Below are positions 22,334 to 33,068 of a stretch of DNA of 64,000 nt, piece after piece. The first letter of the stretch is position 1. Each line of letters opens with the position of its first letter. The notes beneath the pieces were generated by a model. That model had not been told where the DNA came from and searched no databases. It saw nothing but the letters and a program-made list of their open reading frames with translations. Origin of the DNA: Corynebacterium halotolerans YIM 70093 = DSM 44683 (GTDB lineage: Bacteria; Actinomycetota; Actinomycetes; Mycobacteriales; Mycobacteriaceae). The position numbers were made by a program, and so were the translations under genes. Where the stretch lies: assembly GCF_000341345.1 (NCBI RefSeq), contig NC_020302.1:848075-912074 (forward strand), in the 5' to 3' direction.

Positions 22334-22888
22334 CTACTCCTGGTTCAGTGCCTCGTCCGGGTTCTCGTGCGTGCTCAGCGACCAGATCGTGGTGTAGGGC
22401 GTCTCCACGCCCTCGTCGTCGTGGCCGATCATGACGGAGGAGACCTCCACCACGACCAGGCGCGGGCGCTCCGTGGAGTCGCCGACCGGGTCGACGGAGC
22501 CGGGGATCTCGACCTCGGTGGTGTCGTGGGGGCCGTGGAGCTGCTGGTTGTTGGCGGCCGGATCGTCGTAGATCATCAGCAGCTGCCAGTCGTGGTTGTG
22601 GATCGGCTCCGGCAGCTCGAGCTTCAGCGTCTCGTCGGGACCGACGGGCAGGTTCGGCACCTCACCCTCGGGGCACTCCACGCCGGGTTCGCACACCAGG
22701 TAGGGGGAGACCTCGATGGACTCGTCCCCCACGGAGGCGGTGACGGTGACCTCCTCGGGCTCCGGGCCCGGGCGGTTGTTCCACCAGTTCTGCACCAGCA
22801 CGGTGGCCACCACGACGATCACGACCGCGATGATCAGCGCGAGGATCTGCAGCAGCGACTTCTTCTTTGCCTGTCTACGGGTGGCCAT
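22334..22888 (-). CDS. DUF2771-family exported/membrane-anchored protein
   Basis: A 184-residue protein with a basic N-terminus (MATRRQAKKKSLLQ), a single hydrophobic segment ILALIIAVVIVVVATVLVQ at about residues 14-33, and an acidic extracytoplasmic domain. It matches the DUF2771 family of Corynebacteriales, whose function is unknown. It contains two cysteines (PYLVCEPGVECPEG), possibly a disulfide. The ATG at 22888 follows a TAGGAT hexamer by 8 nt, consistent with a nearly leaderless transcript. The reading frame remains open far upstream, but that part lies across the next gene. Confidence 0.75.
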   Translation of the reverse strand: MATRRQAKKKSLLQILALIIAVVIVVVATVLVQNWWNNRPGPEPEEVTVTASVGDESIEVSPYLVCEPGVECPEGEVPNLPVGPDETLKLELPEPIHNHDWQLLMIYDDPAANNQQLHGPHDTTEVEIPGSVDPVGDSTERPRLVVVEVSSVMIGHDDEGVETPYTTIWSLSTHENPDEALNQE

Positions 22889-22899
22889 GGCTCCCCATC

Positions 22900-23730
22900 C
22901 TAACCAGCGGGCACCAGCTCGACCTCGTACAGGTCCGGCCACCGCTTGCCGCCCAGCAGGAAGCGCCCGGTGCCGGGCACGTGCGCGATGCCGTTGAGCA
23001 CGTGGTCGGGGTCGGGGGTGGCGTTGTTCGGCAGCGTGGAGGCGTCGATGACGCCCGTGACCGCACCCGTCGCGGCGTCGATACGCAGGATGTCGGTGCT
23101 GAGGAAGACGTTGGCGTACACCTCGTCGCCGACGCACTCGAGTTCGTTGACCCCCTGGACCGGCTCGCCGCCGAGCGTGACCCGGAACCGGTCGCGTTCG
23201 GCGAAGGTCTCCGCATCCAGGCGGCGCAGTTGGTCGGTGCCGTCGGACATGATCAGCTCGTCCCCGCGGGCGCACAGTCCCCAGCCCTCGCCCGGATAGT
23301 CGACCCGCCCGGTCTCCTCGAGGGTGTCGGCGTCGCGCCGGAACGCCACGCCCGACTGCCAGGTCAGCTGCCAGAGGTGGTCGCCGACGCGGGTGAGGCC
23401 CTCGCCGAAGAACTCCGGAGCCAGATCCGCGGAGGCCAGCTTCTCGCCCTCGAGCGTGCTGCGGTAGACGCGGGACTCGCCCCGCTGCCCCGTGCCCACC
23501 AGCAGGGCGCCGTCCTCGTCGACCTCGAGTCCCTGGGTGAAGCTGGTTTCGTCGAAGGGGTGGATGTCGACGATCTCGACGCTGAGCCGCTCGACGTCCG
23601 CCTCCCGCAGGGTCTCCGCGGCCGGGCCGGCGGAGGTGGAGGAGCCTGTCACGGGGCCGGTGGGCGAGCACGAACTTAAGGTCGCGGCGGCGAGGGCGGA
23701 GGCGGTCAGCAGGACGAAACGGGAACCCAT
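22900..23730 (-). CDS. Lipoprotein of the glutaminyl-peptide cyclotransferase (glutamine cyclotransferase) family
   Basis: A 276-residue putative lipoprotein. The signal RFVLLTASALAAATLSSC ends in a lipobox with C21. The mature part is a beta-propeller of the plant-type glutamine cyclotransferase family: HPFDETSFTQGLEVDEDG, FFGEGLTRVGDHLWQLTW, GWGLCARGDELIMSDGTD, ELECVGDEVYANVF and HVLNGIAH are the successive blade motifs. By family it would convert N-terminal glutamine of exported peptides to pyroglutamate. The start could be ATG 23730 or the in-frame ATG 23739. It is 38 bp from the divergent DUF3027 gene. Confidence 0.85.
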   Translation of the reverse strand: MGSRFVLLTASALAAATLSSCSPTGPVTGSSTSAGPAAETLREADVERLSVEIVDIHPFDETSFTQGLEVDEDGALLVGTGQRGESRVYRSTLEGEKLASADLAPEFFGEGLTRVGDHLWQLTWQSGVAFRRDADTLEETGRVDYPGEGWGLCARGDELIMSDGTDQLRRLDAETFAERDRFRVTLGGEPVQGVNELECVGDEVYANVFLSTDILRIDAATGAVTGVIDASTLPNNATPDPDHVLNGIAHVPGTGRFLLGGKRWPDLYEVELVPAG

Positions 23731-23768
23731 ACCCCTCATCCTGCCGTACATGGCCCATAATGAGAGGG

Positions 23769-24545
23769 ATGTCATCCATGAACCGCCGTAGAAAGGCCTC
23801 CCCCGAGAACGCGCGCCGGGCCCGGAACCGCAACCGGTCCGGGGGCCGCCACAGCAACCCGCTTCTCGACGCCCACGCCGTCGACGTCGCCCGGGCCGCG
23901 CTCGAGGAGCTCGACGAGGGCGGGGTCGGCGAGCACATCGGTGTCCAGGCGCTCGGCCACAATGTGGCCACCCACCGTTTCGCCGCCGACGTGCCCGGCT
24001 ACAGCGGGTGGGAGTGGAACGCCGTGCTCGCGTGCGCCTCCGGTTCGCGCTACGTCACCGTCAATGAGGTCGCCCTGGTGCCCGCCCCCACGGGTGAAGC
24101 ACTCCAGGCCCCCGCCTGGGTCCCCTGGGCCGACCGCATCCGCCCCGGTGACCTGGGCCCCGGCGATCTCATGCCCCCGGCCCCCGACGACGAGCGCCTG
24201 ACCGACGACCCCCGCGACGCCGTGCCCACCGAGGGCCGCGAGACGAAGCGGATGCTCTCACGGCGCGGGCTGCAGGAGGCCCTGCAGCGCTGGCGCACCG
24301 GCGACTTCGGGCCGACGTCCGAGTTCGCGGAGAAGGCCACCCTGCACTGCGCCACCTGCGCCTTCTACCTGCCCGCGGGCGCACCGGTCGGGAAGAATTT
24401 CGGGGTGTGCGTCAACGAGTTCTCGGCCGACGGGCACGTCGTGCACGCCACCTACGGCTGCGGCGCCCACTCCGACACCCCGGCCGACCTGATCGTCGAC
24501 GAAGACGGGCCCACCGCCTTCGACGATGAACGGCCGATCTTCTAG
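23769..24545 (+). CDS. DUF3027-family protein
   Basis: A 258-residue actinobacterial protein. The N-terminus is very basic (MNRRRKASPENARRARNRNR), followed by ALEELDEGGVGEHIGVQALG and HRFAADVPGYSGWEWNAVLA, the hallmark DUF3027 block. Near the C-terminus a four-cysteine region (TLHCATCAFYL and CVNEF/GCGAH) may bind a metal. Function unknown. Start ATG 23769 is exactly 7 nt after CATAAT (23756-23761), so a leaderless message is likely; ATG 23778 with an upstream GAGAGGG is the alternative. Confidence 0.78.
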   Translation: MSSMNRRRKASPENARRARNRNRSGGRHSNPLLDAHAVDVARAALEELDEGGVGEHIGVQALGHNVATHRFAADVPGYSGWEWNAVLACASGSRYVTVNEVALVPAPTGEALQAPAWVPWADRIRPGDLGPGDLMPPAPDDERLTDDPRDAVPTEGRETKRMLSRRGLQEALQRWRTGDFGPTSEFAEKATLHCATCAFYLPAGAPVGKNFGVCVNEFSADGHVVHATYGCGAHSDTPADLIVDEDGPTAFDDERPIF

Positions 24546-25246
24546 ACCTCCTCGGCCAGCTCCCACATCCGCCCGTTGATCTCCCGGTGGGTCGGGGCAC
24601 CCGCCCGCGGCCTCCCACCGGTCCGCGGCGGCAGCACCGAACCGTATTCCAACCAGCCGGTGACCAGGCGCACCCCCTCGGAGGAGTTGAGCGCCCAGGT
24701 CTCGGTGGTGCGCAGCATCGGCATACCCAGACCCTCCGGGTGCTCGACGACATCCACCCCGGATTCGGCGAGCAACGCCAGCGCGGCATCCAGGGTGACC
24801 GAATACGAGGTGCGCGGGTGGGCGCTGATGTGCGCGGTGCCCTCATCGAGACACAGCAGGGCGGACAGCACGCCGGAGACGACGGCGCCGCGCTCGTCGA
24901 TGAGCAGTCCCTCGTCGGCCCCGCTCTGCCGCAGCCGTGCGAGCCGCTGGACCTGCCAGCCCAGGTCGGGTCCCTTGTCGGTGGGGCGGAGGCGCTCGTC
25001 GGGGATCCCCTCGGCGTCGACGATGATCTCGTCCTCGGGCCGGATCGTCGGGCGCGGGTCCAGGGAGACGGTCGCCCCGACCGCCTGAATCAGGGGCAGA
25101 TAGAGCCCGGGGCCGAGGTCGCGCAGTTCACCGCGCAGCTGACCGATGCGGACGGGGGAGACGTTCCCGGCGTCGCGCAGCCGATCCAGGTGCTCGGTGA
25201 GATTGGCGACGCGGCCGTCGCGCATGAGGAAGGTCGAGGCATACAT
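24542..25246 (-). CDS. Class IV aminotransferase-fold protein (PabC/IlvE-like)
   Basis: A 234-residue protein of fold-type IV PLP enzymes, the size of 4-amino-4-deoxychorismate lyase. Visible elements are LRPTDKGPDLGWQ with the presumptive cofactor lysine, SGADEGLLIDERGAVVSGVL in the cofactor-binding region, and a late MLRTTETWALNSSEGVRLV. The family-typical 'EG' step after the G-x-V motif reads VVSGV, so the usual glutamate is replaced by serine. Enzymatic activity is therefore uncertain. It converges with and overlaps the end of the DUF3027 gene by 4 nt. Confidence 0.7.
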   Translation of the reverse strand: MYASTFLMRDGRVANLTEHLDRLRDAGNVSPVRIGQLRGELRDLGPGLYLPLIQAVGATVSLDPRPTIRPEDEIIVDAEGIPDERLRPTDKGPDLGWQVQRLARLRQSGADEGLLIDERGAVVSGVLSALLCLDEGTAHISAHPRTSYSVTLDAALALLAESGVDVVEHPEGLGMPMLRTTETWALNSSEGVRLVTGWLEYGSVLPPRTGGRPRAGAPTHREINGRMWELAEEV

Positions 25247-25399
25247 GTCCGGTCTCTCTTTGCTGTCCGCCTTAGAATCTACCGCTCCCGGGCGTCCCAG
25301 GCGGGCAATGGTCTAAATTTTGAGGAAAAGCCCGCGAGGTGAGACTCTAGGCGCTGTCAACAACTCAATCACCAGGATCGTGACAAGGGGAAACGCACA

Positions 25400-26884
25400 A
25401 TGACCACCGGTGTGCAGAAACCGACGGAACCGGGGGGCCCGGGGCAGCGTGGCGCCCTCGACCGCTTCTTCCAGATCACCGAGCGCGGCTCCACCACGGG
25501 CACCGAGATCCGCGCCGGCGTCGTGACGTTTTTCGCGATGGCCTACATCATCATCCTCAACCCGCTGATCCTGGGCACCACCGAGGACGTCAACGGTGAC
25601 ACCCTGGGCATCCCCCAGGTCGCGGCCGTCACGGCCCTGGCCGCCGGCGTGATGACCATCGCCTTCGGCCTGATCGCCCGGTACCCCTTCGGCATCGCGG
25701 CGGGACTGGGTCTGAACACCCTGGTCGCGGTGACCCTGGTGGCGGGGGAGGGGCTGACCTGGCCGGAGGCGATGGGCCTGGTCGTGATCGACGGCATCAT
25801 CATCGTGCTGCTGGCGGTCTCCGGCTTCCGCGTCGCGGTGTTCAACGCCATCCCGCAGTCCATGAAGGCCGCCATCAGCGTCGGCATCGGCATGTTCATC
25901 ACCATCATCGGCCTGGTCGACGCCGGCTTCGTGCGCCGCATCCCCGACGCGGCCAACACCACTGTCCCGGTGACCCTGGGCATCGACGGATCGATCGCCT
26001 CCTGGCCCACCCTCGTGTTCGTCCTCGGGCTGATCATCTGCGGCATGCTCGTGGTCCGCAATGTCCGCGGCGGACTGTTCATCGGCATCCTCGCCACGAC
26101 GATCATCGCCATCATCATCGAGACGCTGGCCGGCGCCGGCCCCGCCGTCGACGACGAGGGCAACGCCAACCCGCAGGGCTGGAACTTCGCGGTGCCCGGC
26201 CTGCCGGACTCCCTCGGCGGACTGCCGGACCTGTCGCTGGTCGGCGCGGTCGACCTGGTCGGCGCCTTCACCCGCGTCGGCGCAGTCGCCGCCTCGCTGA
26301 TGGTCTTCACCCTGGTGCTGGCCAATTTCTTCGACGCCATGGGCACCATGACCGCCCTGGGTAAGCAGGGCAACCTGACCGACGAGAACGGCAACCTGCC
26401 GGACATGAAACGGGCCCTGGTCGTCGAGGGAACCGGCGCCATCGTCGGCGGCGCCGCCTCCGCGTCCTCCCAGACGGTCTTCGCGGACTCGGCCGCGGGC
26501 GTCGCCGACGGTGCCCGCACCGGCCTGGCGAACGTCACCACCGGTGTGCTGTTCCTGCTGGCCATGTTCCTGACCCCGCTCTACGAGATCGTGCCCATCG
26601 AGGCGGCCTCCCCCGTGCTCGTGATCGTCGGCGTGATGATGATGAGCGGCGTCCGGGAGATCGACTGGACCAAGTTCCACATCGCCATGCCGGCCTTCCT
26701 GACCATCGTGATCATGCCGTTCACCTACTCGATCGTCAACGGCATCGGGGTCGGCTTCATCACCTTCGCGATCATGGCGGTCGCCGCAGGCAAGGGGCGC
26801 CAGGTCCACTGGATCATGTGGCTGATCTCCGCGCTGTTCGTCCTCTACTTCGGCATCGACCCGATCATGGCGGCGATCGGCTAG
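25400..26884 (+). CDS. NCS2-family (AzgA/PbuG-type) purine permease
   Basis: A 494-residue protein with about 12-13 membrane segments. Family landmarks are TTGTEIRAGVVTFFAMAYII near residue 35, AARYPFGIAAGLGLNTLVAV-like sequence near 100, and the paired half-helix motifs GTMTALGKQGNLT and VEGTGAIVGGAASASSQTVF (about 320-360). These match AzgA-like transporters of adenine, guanine or hypoxanthine rather than UraA types. The leader (25247-25399) shows no purine riboswitch. The ATG has AAGGGGAAA upstream. A good terminator follows. Confidence 0.88.
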   Translation: MTTGVQKPTEPGGPGQRGALDRFFQITERGSTTGTEIRAGVVTFFAMAYIIILNPLILGTTEDVNGDTLGIPQVAAVTALAAGVMTIAFGLIARYPFGIAAGLGLNTLVAVTLVAGEGLTWPEAMGLVVIDGIIIVLLAVSGFRVAVFNAIPQSMKAAISVGIGMFITIIGLVDAGFVRRIPDAANTTVPVTLGIDGSIASWPTLVFVLGLIICGMLVVRNVRGGLFIGILATTIIAIIIETLAGAGPAVDDEGNANPQGWNFAVPGLPDSLGGLPDLSLVGAVDLVGAFTRVGAVAASLMVFTLVLANFFDAMGTMTALGKQGNLTDENGNLPDMKRALVVEGTGAIVGGAASASSQTVFADSAAGVADGARTGLANVTTGVLFLLAMFLTPLYEIVPIEAASPVLVIVGVMMMSGVREIDWTKFHIAMPAFLTIVIMPFTYSIVNGIGVGFITFAIMAVAAGKGRQVHWIMWLISALFVLYFGIDPIMAAIG

Positions 26885-26904
26885 CAGCCTGCCGTCCTCC
26901 CGGC

Positions 26905-26945
26905 CCCGGCCCCGCGCTCCCGCAGCGCAGGGCCGGGTTCTTTTT
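26905..26945 (+). terminator. Terminator of the NCS2 permease gene
   Basis: A 14-bp GC-rich stem (26905-26918 with 26924-26937), with one mismatch, is followed by TTCTTTTT. Confidence 0.88.
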
Positions 26946-26978
26946 CCCGCCTCCCGCCGCCGGACTACGCTGAACACC

Positions 26979-27815
26979 ATGCCGCGCACCCGCATTGCCG
27001 ACCCCGCCGACCCCCGGCTCGACGACGTCCGCGACCTCAACCACTCCGACACCCGCCCCGACCTGCCGGGCGGCAAGGGGCTGGTGATCGCCGAAGGCCC
27101 CCTGGTGGTCTCCCGGCTGCTCGAGTCACGCTTCCCGGTGCGCCGCCTGGTGGGCTTCCCCGGCAAGCTCGACGCCTTCCTCGACGAGCACGACGTCCCC
27201 GCGGACCTGCCCGTCCACGAGGTCTCCCGCGAGACCCTCGCCGAGGTCGCCGGCTTCGACCTGCACCGCGGCCTGCTCGCCGCCGCCGACCGGGCACCGG
27301 AACCGGCCCTCGACGACATCCTGGCCGCCTCCCGCACGGTCGTCGTACTGGAGGGCGTGGGCGACCACGAGAACATCGGCTCCATGTTCCGCAACGCCGC
27401 CGGCATGGGGGTCGACGCCGTCCTGTTCGGCAACGGCTGCGCCGACCCGCTCTACCGCCGCTCCGTGCGCGTGTCCATGGGGCATGTCCTGCGCACCCCC
27501 TTCGCGCATCTGGGGGGTACCTTCACCACCTGGCAGCGTTCGCTGAGCCAGCTGTCCGACCACGGCTTCCGGCTGGTCTCGCTGACCCCGGACGCGGCGG
27601 CCGAACACCTCGCCGACGCGCTCGTCGACGACCGGGACCGCCCCTGGGGGAAGGTCGCGCTGCTGGTCGGCGCGGAGGGCCCGGGCCTGACCGAGCACGC
27701 CATGCGGGCCACGCACGTGCGCGCCCGCATCCCCATGGCCCCGGGCACCGATTCCCTGAATCTGGCCACCAGCGCCGCGATCGCCTTCTACGAGCGGCAG
27801 CGTTCCCTGCGTTAG
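26979..27815 (+). CDS. TrmH/SpoU-family RNA 2'-O-methyltransferase
   Basis: A 278-residue protein. The N-terminal substrate-binding domain includes KGLVIAEGPLVVSRLLES. The SPOUT catalytic domain has the three motifs: NIGSMFRNAAGMGVD (motif 1, about 127-141), LLVGAEGPGLTEHA (motif 2) and IPMAPGTDSLNLATSAAIA (motif 3), forming the knotted SAM site. It methylates ribose in tRNA or rRNA; the exact target cannot be read. The ATG at 26979 follows TACGCT by 7 nt with no Shine-Dalgarno, so the message is probably leaderless. Its stop overlaps that of the convergent gene by 4 nt. Confidence 0.9.
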   Translation: MPRTRIADPADPRLDDVRDLNHSDTRPDLPGGKGLVIAEGPLVVSRLLESRFPVRRLVGFPGKLDAFLDEHDVPADLPVHEVSRETLAEVAGFDLHRGLLAAADRAPEPALDDILAASRTVVVLEGVGDHENIGSMFRNAAGMGVDAVLFGNGCADPLYRRSVRVSMGHVLRTPFAHLGGTFTTWQRSLSQLSDHGFRLVSLTPDAAAEHLADALVDDRDRPWGKVALLVGAEGPGLTEHAMRATHVRARIPMAPGTDSLNLATSAAIAFYERQRSLR

Positions 27816-28684
27816 GGGCGGTCGGAGTGGCGCAGCTTCTCGTCGAGGTACTCCCGCGCCGACTTCAGCCGCCGCACCAGGCCGCGGCCGGCGCGCCGGG
27901 CGGCCTGCGTCGAGGCGTCGGCCAGGCGCGCGAGTTCGGCGCTGCGCGGTGAGGGCCCCTCCTCGGAGTGGTCCTCGTAGTCGTCGTAGTCCCCGCGTCC
28001 GGCACCCAGCCCCAGCTTCGCGGCCGCCGCGCTGGCCAGCTCACCGACGTCGCGGTGGCGGGCGTGCGGGGGTTCGCCCACCTTCGGCTCGGGGCGGCCG
28101 TCGACGGCGTAGGCGACGATGTTGATGTCCGGGCCTTCGGGGGAGATGTCCACCCCGAGCCACGCCCGCTGCGCCTCCGCGACGAGGTCGACGGGCTCGA
28201 AGGGCAGGGAGATGCCACCCATCCGGTCGGCGCGTTCACCGGCCCAGTAGGGGCTCTCGAAGGGGTGCGGCAGTCCGCTGTCCTCGAAGAGCTCGTGGCG
28301 CAGGGCGCACAGGGAGCGCTTGAGCTCCCCGCCGTGCCAGTGCGCGAATCCGCCGTAGCCGGTGCCTTCGTTGACGGCGAAGGCGTAGACGTCGGCGGCC
28401 GGCAGGGAACCCAACAGCCGCGGGTCCAGCTCCGACAGCCGTGGGGTGTCTTCGAGGACGGTCTGCACGACCGTCACCCCGGGGAAACCGGCGATGTAGA
28501 ACTCGCCGGTGGAGGCCTGCGCGGAACGGTTGAGCGGGAACTGCCCGATCGGGGTGATCGGCCACGCCGGGTTGAGCTGGGCCAGGTACTTGCGGCCGAA
28601 GCCGCGGTCCGCCCTCGGCTCCGCCGCCAGAACGCGGGCCGGATCAGCGGTGGTGACGAACCACAGGGTGACGACTGCGTCCAC
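27812..28684 (-). CDS. DUF6928-family protein
   Basis: A 290-residue actinobacterial protein of unknown function, matching the family now called DUF6928. It starts MDAVVTLWFVTTADPARVL, then EFYIAGFPGVTVVQTVLED, VYAFAVNEGTGYGGFAHWHG and WLGVDISPEGPDINIVAYAV. The last 80 residues are charged and of low complexity (DYDDYEDHSEE), ending in a basic helix. It is 12 nt downstream of sepH and so probably cotranscribed with it. No catalytic motif is evident. Confidence 0.7.
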   Translation of the reverse strand: MDAVVTLWFVTTADPARVLAAEPRADRGFGRKYLAQLNPAWPITPIGQFPLNRSAQASTGEFYIAGFPGVTVVQTVLEDTPRLSELDPRLLGSLPAADVYAFAVNEGTGYGGFAHWHGGELKRSLCALRHELFEDSGLPHPFESPYWAGERADRMGGISLPFEPVDLVAEAQRAWLGVDISPEGPDINIVAYAVDGRPEPKVGEPPHARHRDVGELASAAAAKLGLGAGRGDYDDYEDHSEEGPSPRSAELARLADASTQAARRAGRGLVRRLKSAREYLDEKLRHSDRP

Positions 28685-28696
28685 GGGTCGTCCTCC

Positions 28697-29824
28697 CTAG
28701 TTCCGCGGGCGCTTGGTGTTGGTGCGCACCCCCAGCAGGACGTCCTCCCAGTGCGGGGTCACCGCCTTGCGGCGCCGCTTCGCGGGGGACTTCTGCGGCT
28801 GCTCCTCGACGTCCCCGCCCTCGGTGCGGTCCGTGGATTTCGGCGCGGGGGCCTCCCCGCCGTCGTCGGCCGTGGGGCCGGTGTCCTCCGCCGGGGTGGC
28901 ACGGTCGTCGCGGTCGGGGGCGTCGTCACGCGGATGGGTGGGGTGGACCTCGTCGTCCTCATGCTCCTCGTAGTCCTCGTAGTCCTCGTCGAGGTCCTCG
29001 GCGTAGCGGGCACCCCGCCCCACGGAGGTCAGCGTGCGCACCGGCTGGATGAAGTCCGGGTCGGTCAGGTCGGCGGCGACGGCGTTGCGGGCCTCCGCGG
29101 TCGGCGAGGAGGTCGAGTGGTGGTAGGTCCACTCGGCGGAGTTCTCCGACAGGCCGGCGGTCCAGGACACCCGGACCACCCACTGGCTGCCGGGCTCCTT
29201 GTAGGCGTCCCATTCGGCGTCGGCGAGGTTGTGGCCGCGGGCGGCGAAGGCGGTGGCGAGCATCTCCCACAGGGTCAGCTTCGCGGGGCCGTCCTCGCGG
29301 ACGGGGTGGGCCTGCCGTGCCAGCTGGGCGATGCGCTCGCGCTCGAGCAGCACCGGGTGGGCGAACGCGTCCACCCTCGACTCCATGACCCCCATCTTCT
29401 CGGCGAGCTCCTCCACCGAGGCGCCGCCCCGGATCCGCTCCTGGATCTCACGGGGACGCAGCGACAGGGGAGCAGTCAGCCGGGGATCAGGGGTGGGCAG
29501 GCCACGCTCGACCAGGCCGGCGGAAGGGGTGCCCCCGGTGGGCGCTGCGGGAGCCGCGGGAGCTGCCGACGGCTCGGCGTCTGAGGCGTCCGGGGTGACC
29601 TCGGCGGACGTGGCGGGCTCGGTGGGTTCGGGAACTGGCTCGGTCTCCCGGGGCCCGGGCCGACCGGTGGACTGCTGCGGCTCGTCGCGGGGCACCGGGG
29701 AGGTGCCGGTCAGCGCCTCACGCAGGGTGTCGTCGACGGCGACGAAGAACTGCTCGCCGTCCTCGGCGCGCAGCACCAGGGAGGTCTCCGTCGATTCACT
29801 GTTGACGAGGAACAGCTCACGCAT
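28697..29824 (-). CDS. sepH: Cell division protein SepH
   Basis: A 375-residue protein. The N-terminal 60 residues (MRELFLVNSESTETSLVLRA, then EDGEQFFVAVDDTLREAL) and the HTH-like part ERIRGGASVEELAEKMGVME (about 129-148), followed by WEMLATAFAARGHNLADAEW, match SepH (DUF3071). In Streptomyces and mycobacteria SepH binds FtsZ directly and stimulates its assembly. The C-terminus has a long acidic stretch followed by a Lys/Arg-rich tail (SPAKRRRKAVTPHWEDVLLG), a conserved end. The ATG at 29824 has AAGGAG eight bases upstream. The DUF6928 gene follows after 12 nt. Confidence 0.88.
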   Translation of the reverse strand: MRELFLVNSESTETSLVLRAEDGEQFFVAVDDTLREALTGTSPVPRDEPQQSTGRPGPRETEPVPEPTEPATSAEVTPDASDAEPSAAPAAPAAPTGGTPSAGLVERGLPTPDPRLTAPLSLRPREIQERIRGGASVEELAEKMGVMESRVDAFAHPVLLERERIAQLARQAHPVREDGPAKLTLWEMLATAFAARGHNLADAEWDAYKEPGSQWVVRVSWTAGLSENSAEWTYHHSTSSPTAEARNAVAADLTDPDFIQPVRTLTSVGRGARYAEDLDEDYEDYEEHEDDEVHPTHPRDDAPDRDDRATPAEDTGPTADDGGEAPAPKSTDRTEGGDVEEQPQKSPAKRRRKAVTPHWEDVLLGVRTNTKRPRN

Positions 29825-29872
29825 GCGTTCTCCTTCGGGCCTGCGGGATGGTCCAGTCCAGCCTAACGCAGA

Positions 29873-29904
29873 CATGCGCCGAACCGGGGGAGGTTCGGCG
29901 CATG
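29873..29904 (-). terminator. Terminator downstream of serC
   Basis: A perfect 13-bp stem (29873-29885 with 29892-29904) lies between the serC stop and sepH on the minus strand. The U-tract is weak, so some read-through into sepH is possible. Confidence 0.6.
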
Positions 29905-29942
29905 GTCATGCGGTGTGAGCCGTAGTGAGCAGCGGTTTAGTG

Positions 29943-31103
<1,161 letters not shown>

Positions 31104-31462
31104 TCAGGTGGAGTGAGGTCAGAACGCCCCTCACTCTAGTCCCATGGGGGGTGGGGAAGAGAAGAAACGGGGGGAGGGGGGAGCGCGCTGCTTGCGGTGA
31201 CATTCGAGGTAACGCCGGCGAATTAACTGGGGGTGACCAGTGGGAGGAAAACTTGTTGTCCCCATCACAGCATTTGCTAAACTGTGTCGTGGTCCACCAG
31301 GGCCGCGGCGGGCGATTTTCTGTGCGAGCAGCGCAAAAGTCCTGTGGTGGCACGCGGACGTCCCGGCAGGGGCCCGGAATAACTGCACAGTGAACGGCGG
31401 AACCGAAAATCCCCGCCCGCCGTCCGGTGGGCGGGGGACATCGTACTTCCGTCAACCCCATA

Positions 31463-31475
31463 GTGATAGCGTCAC
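31463..31475. promoter_or_regulatory. Inverted repeat upstream of gltA, candidate operator
   Basis: GTGATAGCGTCAC is a perfect dyad GTGA-N5-TCAC, directly before a TAAACT hexamer (31477-31482). It resembles a GlxR site but has a 5-bp rather than 6-bp spacer. The binding protein is unknown. Confidence 0.35.
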
Positions 31476-31539
31476 CTAAACTGAACCTTGGCTCACCCGT
31501 CATGGGAACTGGTGTGGGGCGTCACTTCCTCCATGTGGT

Positions 31540-31569
31540 CCCCATCGGCGGATGACCCCCGATGCGGGG
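31540..31569 (+). promoter_or_regulatory. Hairpin in gltA leader
   Basis: CCCCATCGG pairs with CCGATGCGGGG (one bulged C), ending 21 nt before the gltA ribosome site. No U-tract follows, so it is not a terminator. It may affect mRNA stability or translation. Confidence 0.4.
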
Positions 31570-31602
31570 CAAGGTCGACAACGAAGTTTCGAAAGGTAAA
31601 TA

Positions 31603-32895
<1,293 letters not shown>

Positions 32896-32952
32896 GCGTT
32901 GATTTCGGCGCCCCACCGGGCCGCGACACGTCCGGTGGACGGCGAACCCGAA

Positions 32953-33009
32953 CGGCCGGATGCGTCGTGACCCCTTTATACTGGGGCGCGACGCGTCCGG
33001 CCGTTTTTT
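32953..33009 (+). terminator. gltA terminator
   Basis: A long stem built from CGGCCGGA...TCCGGCCG and inner CGTCG/CGACG and CCCC/GGGG arms is followed by six T residues (33004-33009). The loop contains TTTATACT, which looks like a -10 but has no -35. Confidence 0.88.
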
Positions 33010-33068
33010 CATGGTCGAACCCGACATCAGAAGTTTCACCGAAGAATCATCCAAGGAGAACATCCCTC

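Noticed and set aside
22888-23971. Long upstream extension of the DUF2771 reading frame
   Set aside because: The extension runs antisense-like through another frame of the glutamine cyclotransferase gene and lacks domains; the membrane-anchor Met at 22888 is the natural start.
31411-31436. Terminator in the serC-gltA gap
   Set aside because: The hairpin has a T-run only on the minus strand, and no minus-strand gene ends there: serC reads away from it.
32975-32982. TTTATACT as a promoter -10 for fkpA
   Set aside because: It is the loop of the gltA terminator and has no -35-like hexamer 16-18 bp upstream.
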